From contig OZ038462.1 of NCBI GenBank assembly GCA_964036295.1, positions 37,857,680 to 37,921,679 on the forward strand: 64,000 bases of DNA, in the 5' to 3' direction. The translations under genes and the position numbers were made by a program. The notes below the pieces were generated by a model that saw only the letters and a program-made list of their open reading frames with translations, had not been told where the DNA came from and did not search any database. The number at the start of each line of letters is the position of its first letter. Position 1 is the first letter of the stretch. Shown piece by piece: positions 23,428-34,122 of this stretch. Source of the stretch: Plumapathes pennacea. Taxonomy: Eukaryota; Cnidaria; Anthozoa; Antipatharia; Myriopathidae.

Positions 23428-26400
23428 ATGGCTCGAAGTGATGGCACTCACAGGCCCTTCTATTGTCGCGAATGGGTTTTTGAGAGGATTCAGACCTGCC
23501 TCGAGCGACGAAAGCACCACGAAGACCTCAAAACCAAAGGTGCCTTTGTGGTCGGTGGGCCTGGCTCGGGAAAGACTTCAGTCTTGTCAGAAATCGTCTG
23601 TCCCAAAGCTAAAGAAGGCCAGCAAGTTGAACTGCGTAAAAAGGTGGTTGCTTATCATTTCTGTCAAGCTCAGAACTCGGACTCTGTGTCCGTATCCGAG
23701 TTTATTCGGAGCTTAGCAAGACAGCTAGCTCAGGCCGAACCGTTAGAAGCCTACAGAGAGAAATTCGATGATCCTAAAATTCAGGGGTATCTCAAAGCCG
23801 AGGAGTGTGCGCGAAACCCAGACCTCGCATTCAAAGAAGGCATTCTGTTGCCGCTGAATTCCCTCCCACCCCCAGATGATGTTTATCTTGTAGTAATCGA
23901 CGCGATCGATGAAGCATTTCTGCGTTCTTTCGACTCTCGAGTCCCGTGTGAGGGGCGAACGATCACGGAGCTGGTGGCCACACATCACGACCTGTTCCCA
24001 GCTTGGCTCTTTCTGGCAGTCAGCGCAAGAAAGCAATCAAAGACTGTGACAAGGATGTTTACGGGTTTTCGTAAACTCACCCTAGACGACCTGCGGAAGA
24101 GCCATGTTGTGAAGGATGTTCAACACTATATTCTGAATCGTTTGGATGATGAGCCGCAGCTAAGGAAGCACTTGACGCGAGAGACGGCTGAGGTGTTCAA
24201 CCAGTTGCACATTAAGAGCAATGGCTGCTTCATGTACCTTGAGCGAGTGCTGGACGGTGTCATAGACGAATTCTTTTCCCTTTTGGAAACACACGAAATC
24301 CCAGGCACCCTGAATGGTCTGTACCTGTGGCTGTGCAACCGGCTATACACCGAAGAGCAGTTTGAGCAGATCAGAGAGGTCCTTAGTGTGATTTTGGCAA
24401 GCCATAAGCCACTGAAGGAGACAGAACTGTTTGAAGCATTGTGGACAAGAGACACCAGTCTAACATCAGAGCAGTTCCAGGAGCTCTTGAATGCCATGAC
24501 ACACATACTGAAAGATGTAAATGGTGCCAAGTGTATCTTCCATCTGTCCTTTGCAGAGTGGCTGTTAGATGTGAAGTACTGCACTGCCAAGTACCTGTGC
24601 AATCCTTCAGATGGCCATGCCATGCTTGCTGTTCGTTGCACTCAGATGGCAGAGAGGCAGCATGCCGTTGATGTTCAGGACTTTGCATTTCACCTGAGCC
24701 GTGCATCCTTCAGGGACACTGTCAACCAAGCTCTTTGGCTTCTTTGGAGCGGGGTACCTTTACGAGATGTCTTGCAAGGTGCTGACATCCCAAAGCAAGC
24801 AGCCCTACAAATTTTGGTTGATGCTGGTGCTGACATTAGCCACCTGGAAGCCAACAGATCATCTGTCAGTTTTGCACAGGAAACGGAAGAGTCGGTTCAA
24901 GCTTTGCTCAAGGGCGGAGCCTCTGTTGACCGTGTGGACAGCGCTGGTCGTACACCTCTGTGTAATGCCTCTTTTAATGGCAACACAGATATTGTTAGAC
25001 TTCTGCTCAAACATGGTGCCAATGTGAATTTCTCTGATCCAGCAGGGCAGTCTCCCCTGATGTTTGCTGCCAGGCAGGGTCATGGAGACATTGTTTTTCT
25101 CCTGGTGAACTGTGGTGCATCTGTCAATCATTGTGCAGATGATGGCTGCACTGCTCTGCGTTCAGCTGCCTCTGGTGGACACACAGATGTTGTATCTGTC
25201 CTGCTAAATCATGGGGCAAAAGTTGATTTGGCAGATGACGATCAGCGCACTGCTCTGCGAGGTGCATCATGGGGCGGGCATGGTGATGTTGTGGAACAGC
25301 TTCTTCAGCATGGTGCCAAGCCCAACCTCACAGACAAAGATGGAAGGACTGCGCTCATTGCTGCAGCATATATGGGGCACAGGAAGATTGTACAGCTTCT
25401 CTTGGACCATGGAGCAGACATCAACCATGCAGACAGTGATGGAAGGACCGCATTGGCTGTTGCAGTTCTGTGTGTCATGGCAAGTGAAAACCATGAAGCA
25501 GTGGTTAAATTGCTTGTTGACAGAAGAGCGGATCTGGATCGTCCTGATCACGATGGTTTGTCCCCTCTCTGCATGGCATGTCTGGAAGGCCATTTTAATG
25601 TGGCTAGTATTTTGGTGGCCGGTGGTGCAGATGCTGGACACTGGGACAGACATGGACGGACACCTCTGTTTGCTGCAGCAGCCAATGGTCATACAAACAT
25701 TGTGGAACTGCTACTCAACAAGAAGGAGGGTGGGTTTCATGTTTATACTTTTTTGTTCTTGCTCATTGTGGTTACATATACTGCATTATAATGTTAGCAA
25801 GTATCCTCAATGCTCCAGGAATTATCAGAATTTTAAGCCTTTCTTGTGTTGTAATGACCAGTAATGTATAAAGTACATGTAATATGTATGATAACTGTAT
25901 TATTTTATGTGTATGTACATTTTATTGTTTGATCAGATACTAAAGCACCTTCCAAGTCTGGATGGATGTCTCCAAAGTTTTCAATGTTTCGTGCAGATCA
26001 CAATGGTTGGACTCCTTTACTAGTAGCAGCCTATCAAGGTCAGTTCTTTAATTTTTACATGCAAGGTTTGCAGGTCAGTGGTTCTGGACATACTGTTAGT
26101 AATTCAAACTCAAAGGTGTAAACTGAGATTCACACACCCTTCCACACCCCAACTGTCTCTTTCACATCCTGAAAATCTCTCAACCCCACCCTGTCTGATA
26201 ATGTGGGTGGAGGTTTAAAGAATTAAACTAAAATTAAATGCTGTGTAGTCCCTGCTAAAATTGTAGTCTCACTCCTTCACAGGAAATGCTGGTGTTGTTG
26301 AGGCATTGCTCAAAGCTAGAGTCAGAGTTGATGTGAGTGATGTTGAAGGTCGAACAGCTTTGATGCTAGCAGCTCAAGAAGGGCATGTCAATGTTCTCAG

Positions 26401-28500
26401 TATGCTCCTAGACAGTGGAGCCCCAATTGATCAAGTTGCTCCTGATGGTCGTACAGCCCTGTTCCTGGCTGCCATGGGTGGGCATGATTCATGTGTCAAA
26501 CTCCTAGTTAAACGAGGAGCCGATGTGAATCACTCTAACAAGCTTGGCCAAGCTCCACTTTTTGTAGCTGCCATTAATGACAACAAGGACATGGTGGTAG
26601 TGTTGTTGGGCCTAGGAGCCTTTGTAGATTGTACAGATGATGAATTTCGTACACCACTTCAGGCTGTTGCATGGAAAGGCTCATATGAATTGGTGGAACT
26701 GTTGCTACAGCACAGAGCAGACGTGAATCATGCAGATGAACAGGGTCGTACGGCTCTAATGTCAGCAGCATGGCAAGGGCACTCATCGATAATCCAGCTA
26801 ATGATCAAGAGAGGTGCAAGGGTGGAGGAAACGTCAAAGGAAGGAGCAACAGCACTTTCTATTGCATCGCAGGAAGGACATGAGGAAGCTGTGCAAATTC
26901 TTCTGGAACATGAGGCAAACATGAATCATGCAGATGAGTTGGGTAGGACTCCCATGCAAGTTGCATCAGAAGCAGGTACTGTACAGTTGTCATATCTTGT
27001 TGTGATTGATGCTGCTGTGTTGCAAATTCAACCCTGAATCATTGAATGAAACGAGAAGTTAGGATGTATCAGGCCAGTATGGCATTTGTGTAGGCCCTTT
27101 CTTGGAATTTTTCTTGTTTTAATTTACTGTACATGGTTGGATGTTAGGTAGCAAAAGTGGAAAACTGTTTGTTTTACAACTTGTTCTGTGGGAGAATGTT
27201 CTTGGTACAGTATGTTCTCAATATGCTAGAGCTACAGTATATGCAGCAAAAGAAACTACTGTACATGGTAAACAATGAATGAATGCAAATGATGATTATG
27301 ATGTTGATGATCAATATACAGTAATTGCCTTAGGAGAACATCTCAGAACACATCCACATGTACATGTAGATGAATTAAGATGTTCACTAATATAGATTTA
27401 TTACACGACTTCACATTTTCGAGTGCAAATACGGGCCAAAACGAGTGCAAAGATGGGAGCGTATTGCACTCGTCAGGAACCAGATCAACTGGTTTATTAG
27501 CTTACGTGATCAGTTTTCGCAAGCAAAGTTTACGAACGCGTCATTTTTTGTTCCATTTTGCGCGCGGCGAGAATGTTTGCCCTGCTTCGTTTGTCGTGTA
27601 ATAAACAATTTATTACACGAAAAGTCGTGCAATACGGCTGTATTTCTACTCGTCAGTTTTATTTTTTCTCGCCTGAAGCAGGCTCGAAAAAATAAAACCG
27701 ACTCGTAAAAATTCTCCGCCGTATTGCACTCCTTCCCGTGTAATAACCTCTTTGTATTGAACTTCTCAATTCCAATAGGCCACACAAAGATAATGAAAGT
27801 TCTGGAGGCATTCAGCGTGATGCGACTAAATGACACCAACTTCACCACCACTTTGAAGAGGAAGCTGTCTGCTACACAGTCTGACAGCAGCTTGGTGTCC
27901 ACTGGCAACTCCGAGAGGAAAAGATCAGACAGTGTGTCCTCGTCGACCAGCTCAGAGTCAGCTGCTGTCTCAGACCTGGAGCATTTACAGTCAGGAACTA
28001 GCCACTTATCATCACCAGGAATGCTTGGAGAAGGAATTCAAGAGAGTTTGGATAGACGTTATTCTGCTAGTTTTTGTGATGTGCATACTGTTGAGCCTTT
28101 CAAAGAGCCTTGGAATGCAGCATGCCCTCCCTACTCATCGCAACACAGCCAAGGCGAGCCTCCGCCCTACTCCGAGAAGCCAAGCGACGGAAGCTTGAGT
28201 CTAAGTATTGATGGTGGGGTCATCACTGCTGGTGCATCATCACACCACAATAAACATAAACAGTCTTCCATGTTGCATAAATTGCGACTGCCGAAAATGC
28301 GAAGCATGTTTTCGTCCAGTGCCTCCCATGGCCATGACAAGGGAAGTGGATCAGGCAGTAAGACTAGTAAGAGTCCGGGTGAGAAGAGGCGCTTGTTTGG
28401 TGGTATCAAACGTTTCAACACCAGTACGGGTCAGCATGACAGTGAGCAGCAAAGGCCTGGCGACTCCAAAAACTCTGGTTCAAGTGAAACCAGGATTTAG
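23428..28500 (+). CDS. ANKRD50: ANKRD50-like STAND NTPase with ankyrin repeats
   Basis: Exons are 23428-25729, 25937-26038, 26283-26975 and 27779-28500, about 1272 residues with all internal junctions in phase 1. The N-terminus FYCREWVFE precedes a P-loop NTPase with Walker A GGPGSGKT (43-50) and Walker B VYLVVIDAIDEA (about 152-163). Residues from about 500 to about 1045 are ankyrin repeats of the type GRTPLxxAxxxGHxxIVxLLL. The tail is Ser-rich and holds a PPPY motif near 1160-1163 and a basic segment (PGEKRRLFGG). The layout matches ANKRD50, a cytosolic endosome-recycling scaffold linked in vertebrates to SNX27 and retromer. TANC proteins share an NTPase-ankyrin plan but have TPRs afterwards, and none are seen here. 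Confidence 0.92.
27397..27746. mobile_element. two abutting MITE-like copies in ANKRD50 intron 3
   Basis: TTTATTACACG at 27397-27407 pairs with CGTGTAATAAA at 27595-27605. Then TTTATTACACG at 27609-27619 pairs with CGTGTAATAA at 27737-27746. The two elements sit end to end, separated by CAA. Both contain AATACGG-type internal motifs. Neither has coding capacity. They end about 30 bp before the exon 4 acceptor. Confidence 0.65.
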
Positions 28501-29495
28501 GACATTGAAACAAAATGTCAGTTGTTCTATTTAGGTGAATGCTTTGCCATGATAAATGACATAGCTAAAGTCATATTGCTATTTTGATCAATACACCACT
28601 CTTGGTGAATGTAGGGGATATGTAGATGCAATTAAAAACACTGTTAGGTGTAAAGATCAAATGCATCTCAAAATTTAGACAATTATTCAGCTTTCACACA
28701 GTGACATATATTTTTAGTCTCTGAGTGATAAGCTAATCATATTTCAGTCAGACTGAAAAATATTGCTGTTAGGCTTGTCACATTTTATTACAGAGACCAA
28801 TATCCAGAATTCACATGTTTGATGTCAAGGTAAAAATGAGACTGCTCAAAGGAGCTTCTAAATAAGTTTAGTCCATTAACTGAACAGAACTTCTTAAACA
28901 CTAAACTTGGCTGAGTGATTAGAGGCAAACATGATAGAGCTGACTTTATATTGGATACATACAATAGAATACTAGCTGCTACAACTAGATTCCGTTGCTA
29001 TTGACTTAGTTAAACAGAATGTATCAACGTAAAGTTGATCCGGATATGCGGAGTGTAACATAAGGAATGTACTGGCTGACTTTTCAAGTGTTGGACTTTT
29101 GTCAGAGCAAATTTGGCACATCCACATCAACCTTTCATATTTGATACATTCAACGAGACAGAGAGAGACCTGACAAATATAGTGCATCTATAGTGCATTT
29201 ATAGTTTGCAATTTTATTAGAAAATCAAAATGGGGGCCAAGGATTCAGTGGGAAAAATTATGTAGCTCTTGAATCCCTCCAATGTTTTTGTGTGCAAAGC
29301 TATTTCAGTAAGGTTAATATTGTCACACAAAGGTTACTGTTTTCAAATATATTAGTCAGTAGCATGTATTTAAAATTACAATATGTGCATATTAGGAGCT
29401 TTGCATTTTATATGATATATATTTAACCTTTGCCTAGGTATGTCTTTTGTAACACTGGTTGTTATTTCTGAATAAGTATTGGCTTTTATAATGAC
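28501..29495 (+). other. probable 3' UTR of the ANKRD50-like gene
   Basis: AT-rich sequence without a supported ORF lies between the stop codon and the first well-placed AATAAA. Inferred from position. Confidence 0.45.
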
Positions 29496-29501
29496 AATAA
29501 A
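29496..29501 (+). terminator. candidate polyadenylation signal, ANKRD50-like gene
   Basis: AATAAA within ATGACAATAAAACATT, about 1 kb after the stop codon. The 3' end has not been shown. Confidence 0.4.
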
Positions 29502-29652
29502 ACATTAAATATAATGTGTCAACCATTTGGATAAAAGATATACATTCAAGTATATATCATACAACCACATCTGATATGAAGAAATTTTAAAAACATGGTA
29601 TGCAGAGTGTACAGTACAAGATGCTATGAAATATTTTTCTTGAGTTATGTGG

Positions 29653-29863
29653 CAGTGCTTGACATAAACAGCTGCCTGATATGCCCAGGGCAACCAAAAA
29701 TTTTGGTTGGGCAGGTAAATTTAAGCCGAGCAATGAGAAATAATTTCTATGAATTTCTAGAAATATTTTCTTTAATAATAATTATTATGAAACTTTCTAT
29801 TGCTTTGAAGTCAATCAACAATCCGAAGGGCAACCAACCTAAAATCTTAATGTCAAGCAGTGT
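29653..29863. mobile_element. short inverted-repeat element (putative MITE)
   Basis: The left end CAGTGCTTGACAT pairs with ATGTCAAGCAGTG on the right, with one mismatch. GGGCAACCAA motifs occur near each end. It is noncoding and about 210 bp. No confident target-site duplication was seen. Confidence 0.5.
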
Positions 29864-30473
29864 GGCGGTCATATAATTGTCTCTAAAAACGACTTTGGGG
29901 AAAGTTCACGTTGGTGAGTTGGGTCGTGGCTATTAGCAACATGTGCTGGTATAGGATTTCTTTTTGAAGGACTTCTTTGAGTTTTGGAGCCACTGGTCTT
30001 GGAGTTTTATAGTCCCCCCTACCAGAAATATAGCTCCAATATTACGCTGAATTATATTGTAGATTGTCATTATTAGATAGTTCTGTGTTGTACGCTTTTA
30101 TGTAATACATTTATCTTGAAAAATCCCAATGGTCCCGCCTATGGTGAACTGAAGAGCAATATAAAAGTCATGTATGATTGTGTATACACAGAAAAAACCC
30201 TTTCGTTTTGAAGTACTGAATTCTTACCTTAGTCTAATAACTTGCTTCTGTGGGCTGTCCTTTTTACATCAATCATCATAAAGAGATGAATCCTTAGCTT
30301 CAAAACAGTTTTCGCTCTTACGCTCAGATTTTCCGCCGCAACATTTGATTGGTCAACATGCAACATGTGACTTGTTACCAGTGCTTGCTCGGTCATTTGC
30401 TTTGAGTCTGACTGAACACCAGTGTTATGGGCCGACGTTGAAGCTGGTCAGTGCAATACTTGTGAAGTCCAAA

Positions 30474-32929
30474 ATGGCGACGAAGTTTCCATCTCTTTTA
30501 CCTCGGTTGTCAGATGATCTCTGGTTCAGTTTGGACAAGCGACTGGACGATGACGCAGCTCTAACAAAGGAAGAGAAAGAATACGCGGCATCGGTTGGTT
30601 GTTTTTGCTTACTTTTCTGTCGACTATCTGTGTGCTTTTCCATGAGCCGTACTTTGTGACCTTTCTTAATACCAGCTTCAGAAGATTGTGGACAAGGGTT
30701 CTGACATCACACCAATCGGGAAAAGGAAAGAGGAGCAAGAGGTATGTGACAATAAAATAAAAAAATCCGAGAAAGGATTAAAAAGAAATCAGTCGATTTT
30801 GAAATCTCGATCAGAGGATAAAGATGTGCAAAACATTTAGTTGCCGAGATTGCTAAATCCAGCTTTTCTAATTTATCTGATGCACATTCCATCAAATTTT
30901 TCCTTGTTTCTTGATTTGGCTTTTGCTTAATACCTAGGCATCAGTTTTTATAGACCAATAAATTGACAATGAATTTAATATTTTATAATAATAATTTATT
31001 GTTTTGCCATTTTAAATGACTGATGGTGTCAGAGTAACTGATCACAGAGAACAGTGTAGGAACTTTCAAGTAACCAACCCCCTAATGGCACAAACATTGA
31101 GGATTGCTAACAATGAGTAATAATATTACTTACTATAGATTTTATGTAGGAATAAAACATTACAAGAAATCTTCACTGACACTGAATGAAGTTGACAAAA
31201 GAAAAGCTTGATGTACTGCACTGATAGACTAGTTAGACAAAAGTATGTCCATACAGAGATGCTTGTAAGCCTGTCTATGGGTGAAACATATCTGCCAAAC
31301 AACAACTTCAATCCTATGGATAGTTCACCATGAAAGTTGTGAAGAAGGGTGGAATACTTGGATGCTTACCTACACCTTGTGTTGGCTGATGTTTTAATCC
31401 TTTCACTCCCAATAGTGATCTACTTTGATTTTCTCCTTCAGTTTCTCACCAGAAACATATGATACAGTAGGGAGAACTTGGCTTTTGATACCTTGCTAAG
31501 ATGAAAGCTGATTAAACTATCAATTCTTGCTACATTACTCATACATTTATTCTTAAAAGGTTGGAAGAATCTACATTTTGAGCTTGGGAGTGAAAGGGTT
31601 AAGCAGTAGCTTCTTTCATTGCTCATTCAGCACATTCTTTACAGCACTGATCAGTTTGCGACAAAGTCTGCATCTGCTAGCTAGCCCAGGGTTACCAGAC
31701 CTTCCTATTTGGCTAATTACATATTCCTAACAAATTGCTGAGGAGAAAGCTGTTTGGACTGTATGGGCTAGTGACTCATGGGTACAGCTTATCCTTGCCA
31801 CACCTTGAAAATACATTTCCACCACATTGCAGCAGATACGTGATGAAGAGGACGAAGATGAAATAGAGGATGACGAAGACACTGGTGAAGATATGGAAGA
31901 TGACACAGATGAATATGAGAGTGCCAGTCCTGATGCAGAGTCCATAGAGGGCGAGGTATGAATCTATAAAATGTGCTGTCTACTCCAGTGTGGTTTGTTA
32001 AAGGTGTGTGCTTTTAGAATCAAAAGTTGGTGGTTGAGAAAAGGCTTTTTTTTTTACACCAGACCAGGTTTTTATTTCTGGACATTAGTAATTTGCAGGT
32101 AATCATTAGTCTCTACTGTCTGACAAAATGTTGGTCTGATGTAGTCCAAATTTGAACCGCTACTGTGACCAATAAGTAATGAGATGTACAAAATGTTACA
32201 AAGCACACACCCCCCCCCCCCCCCCCCCCCCCCTCACTCCCTTAACTTATGTTGTGCATTTCTGGCAATACTGAAAACCACTGAAAAATATTTTCACTGT
32301 TTCTTAGTGACACATTTGGTGAGCGAAAATTTGGCCCTAGGTATAGAAAGGCTTAGAATTGCAACTTTGACTCTACATGTATAATAACAGAGGTAACAAA
32401 ATAACTTTTGGCAGACAATTAATATTCATACATTACAAAACCTTTATAATTTAATAAGCAGAAAGAGTGCTTACATGTAGTAGTCATTAAAATGAAACTT
32501 GATGAAACTGCTGGTATAATACATTTTAGCACTGCAAAGCAACAAATATTTACAAAGCACCCTACTTATTTTGTGCATTTCTGGCAATATTGAAAATGAC
32601 TGAAAACTATTTGCACTGTCTCTTATCAACACATTTGATGTGCAAAAATTAGGCCCTAGGTATAGAAAGGCTTAGAATTGTGACTGTTAATTAAATTGCA
32701 ACTTCCACTCTACATGTATGATAACAGAGCTGGCAAAATTACTTTTGGTGGACAACTAATTATACATTACAAAACTTACATAATTATGCGGAAAGAGAGC
32801 AGCCTTACATGTAGAAGCCATCAAAATGAAACTTGACGAAACATACCAATACACACAGCAACCTTGATATCATTCTGTAACAAAGCCTTCCTATTTCAGG
32901 TTGAGATGCTGGATTCAAGTCTGATTTGA
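30474..32929 (+). CDS. ANAPC15: anaphase-promoting complex subunit 15
   Basis: Four exons, 30474-30593, 30676-30741, 31833-31955 and 32900-32929, all in phase 0, encode 112 residues (human APC15 is about 120). The N-terminus MATKFPSLLPRLSDDLWFSL matches the conserved FPSLxPRxxxxLWFxLD start of APC15. A central TPIGKR matches the VPIGK motif. The rest is strongly acidic (DEEDEDEIEDDEDTGED), as in the family, and the last exon adds only nine residues ending SLI. APC15 sits in the APC/C and promotes turnover of Cdc20 and release of the mitotic checkpoint complex. The last exon is copied at 44019-44048. Confidence 0.93.
31624..31706. repeat. inverted copy of 43113-43195
   Basis: This intronic segment of ANAPC15 (CAGCACTGATCAGTTTG, TAGCCCAGGGTTACCAG) reads as the reverse complement of sequence at the left edge of the downstream duplication. 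It is a dispersed repeat or a trace of the duplication breakpoint. Confidence 0.6.
32199..32800. repeat. tandem pair of about 350-bp repeats with a poly-C tract
   Basis: In ANAPC15 intron 3 a block with GTGCATTTCTGGCAATA, CCCTAGGTATAGAAAGGC and TACATGTAT motifs occurs twice, starting near 32240 and 32565. The first is preceded by 24 C residues (32210-32233). One such block, with a poly-C run (43353-43378), is found at 43350-43900 in the duplicated region. Confidence 0.75.
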
Positions 32930-33123
32930 AACATGAAGCTGTACCAAAATTGTAATTGTATATGTGTATGTACATATTTATAGAATTTTTGTAATGTGTT
33001 GACATGGTTCTCATTCAATGTTACGATAGAATCATTGATTCTATGAATTTTGCTTTCCTAAGTTGAATGTGTAAAATAATATGCCTTCATGCACATATCA
33101 AGGTATAAAATGCTTTTTTTTAC

Positions 33124-33129
33124 AATAAA
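33124..33129 (+). terminator. candidate polyadenylation signal of ANAPC15
   Basis: AATAAA about 195 nt after the ANAPC15 stop codon, in an AT-rich 3' flank. The matching position in the 44-kb copy is altered (ACTCTAAACG). Confidence 0.45.
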
Positions 33130-33620
33130 CATATACAATATTATCAGAAGATTGTATGTTTTTCTTTCGAAGATTTTTGCATCCATACAGGATAAATCGT
33201 TATTGGAAGAGTGGTATAAGTATGTTCTGATTTCTCTCCCTAAAAATATCCAGTTTATTTTTGCGTGCTTCTTGTTGGTTTATCTTCAACGAAAATAGTT
33301 GAGGAGGGCAAAAAAGGAGACTATGTATTTGAAAAAAACGTTTTTTGAAACGATGAGATTTCTTTTCTTCCTCACTGGTCATAGAAATATTGTTGAAACA
33401 GCCTCCGCCTCCATTTTTGTTAAAAAGGTAAACATTCGCATGTGAATTACAAAATACTGCTGAGCGGCCGAATAATTTTAGGAATGTGGAACCCTTCAGT
33501 ACGCTTTTTGCAAATAATCCACACTTTATCGTTTACATGACAAAAAAATTGGGGTGCCGTATCTGAAATAATCGGCCCATGGACCAAAATTAGGAGTGCC
33601 GGGTCCAAAACGCATGTCGT

Positions 33621-33733
33621 GTAAATGGGGCAGGGTCATGAGATGCGCACGCGCGCGTCTCACTTGAAAAAATTGGGCGAATGGTTTCAAGATTCAATCA
33701 AGCGCATGCGCGTCTCATGACACTGCCCGTTTA
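33621..33733. repeat. imperfect inverted repeat (putative MITE)
   Basis: TAAATGGGGCAGGGTCATGAGA on the left mirrors TCTCATGACACTGCCCGTTTA on the right with few mismatches. GCGC-rich inner arms follow. It is noncoding and lies between the convergent ANAPC15 and HEPN-NB-ARC-TPR genes. Confidence 0.6.
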
Positions 33734-34122
33734 AGGACCTCAAACTTGCGACAGCGTGGCGTAACCTGGGTGTATGAGTTCCGTGGAGAAATATTGCGTC
33801 TTTCTGGCCGAGCCTGTTTGACGCATAGGAGTAAACTCTGAAGTGTGTATCAACTTCGAGGCCGCAGATATCGAAATTGGTCCGCCGTAAAAAAGAGCTG
33901 ACGTTGAAAGTTCCGGCCCGTTGAGTTGGATTACCACAACCTTGATCGAGAAGTTGGTACATGCTTGTAAAGTCACACAACATTTGAGATGTGGTACCGT
34001 AGTTGAGTTTTACGGGCGACACAGAACTTTGTGGGTAAATTAGTTTAACTTCATTAGTAATCATTCTAAATCTGAACTTGGACTAAAATACCTCAAACTA
34101 GAAGTTCGATAACATATTCAGT

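Noticed and set aside
24126..25864. Long ORFs in other frames and on the minus strand over the ankyrin gene
   Set aside because: They are shadows of the repetitive ankyrin coding sequence.
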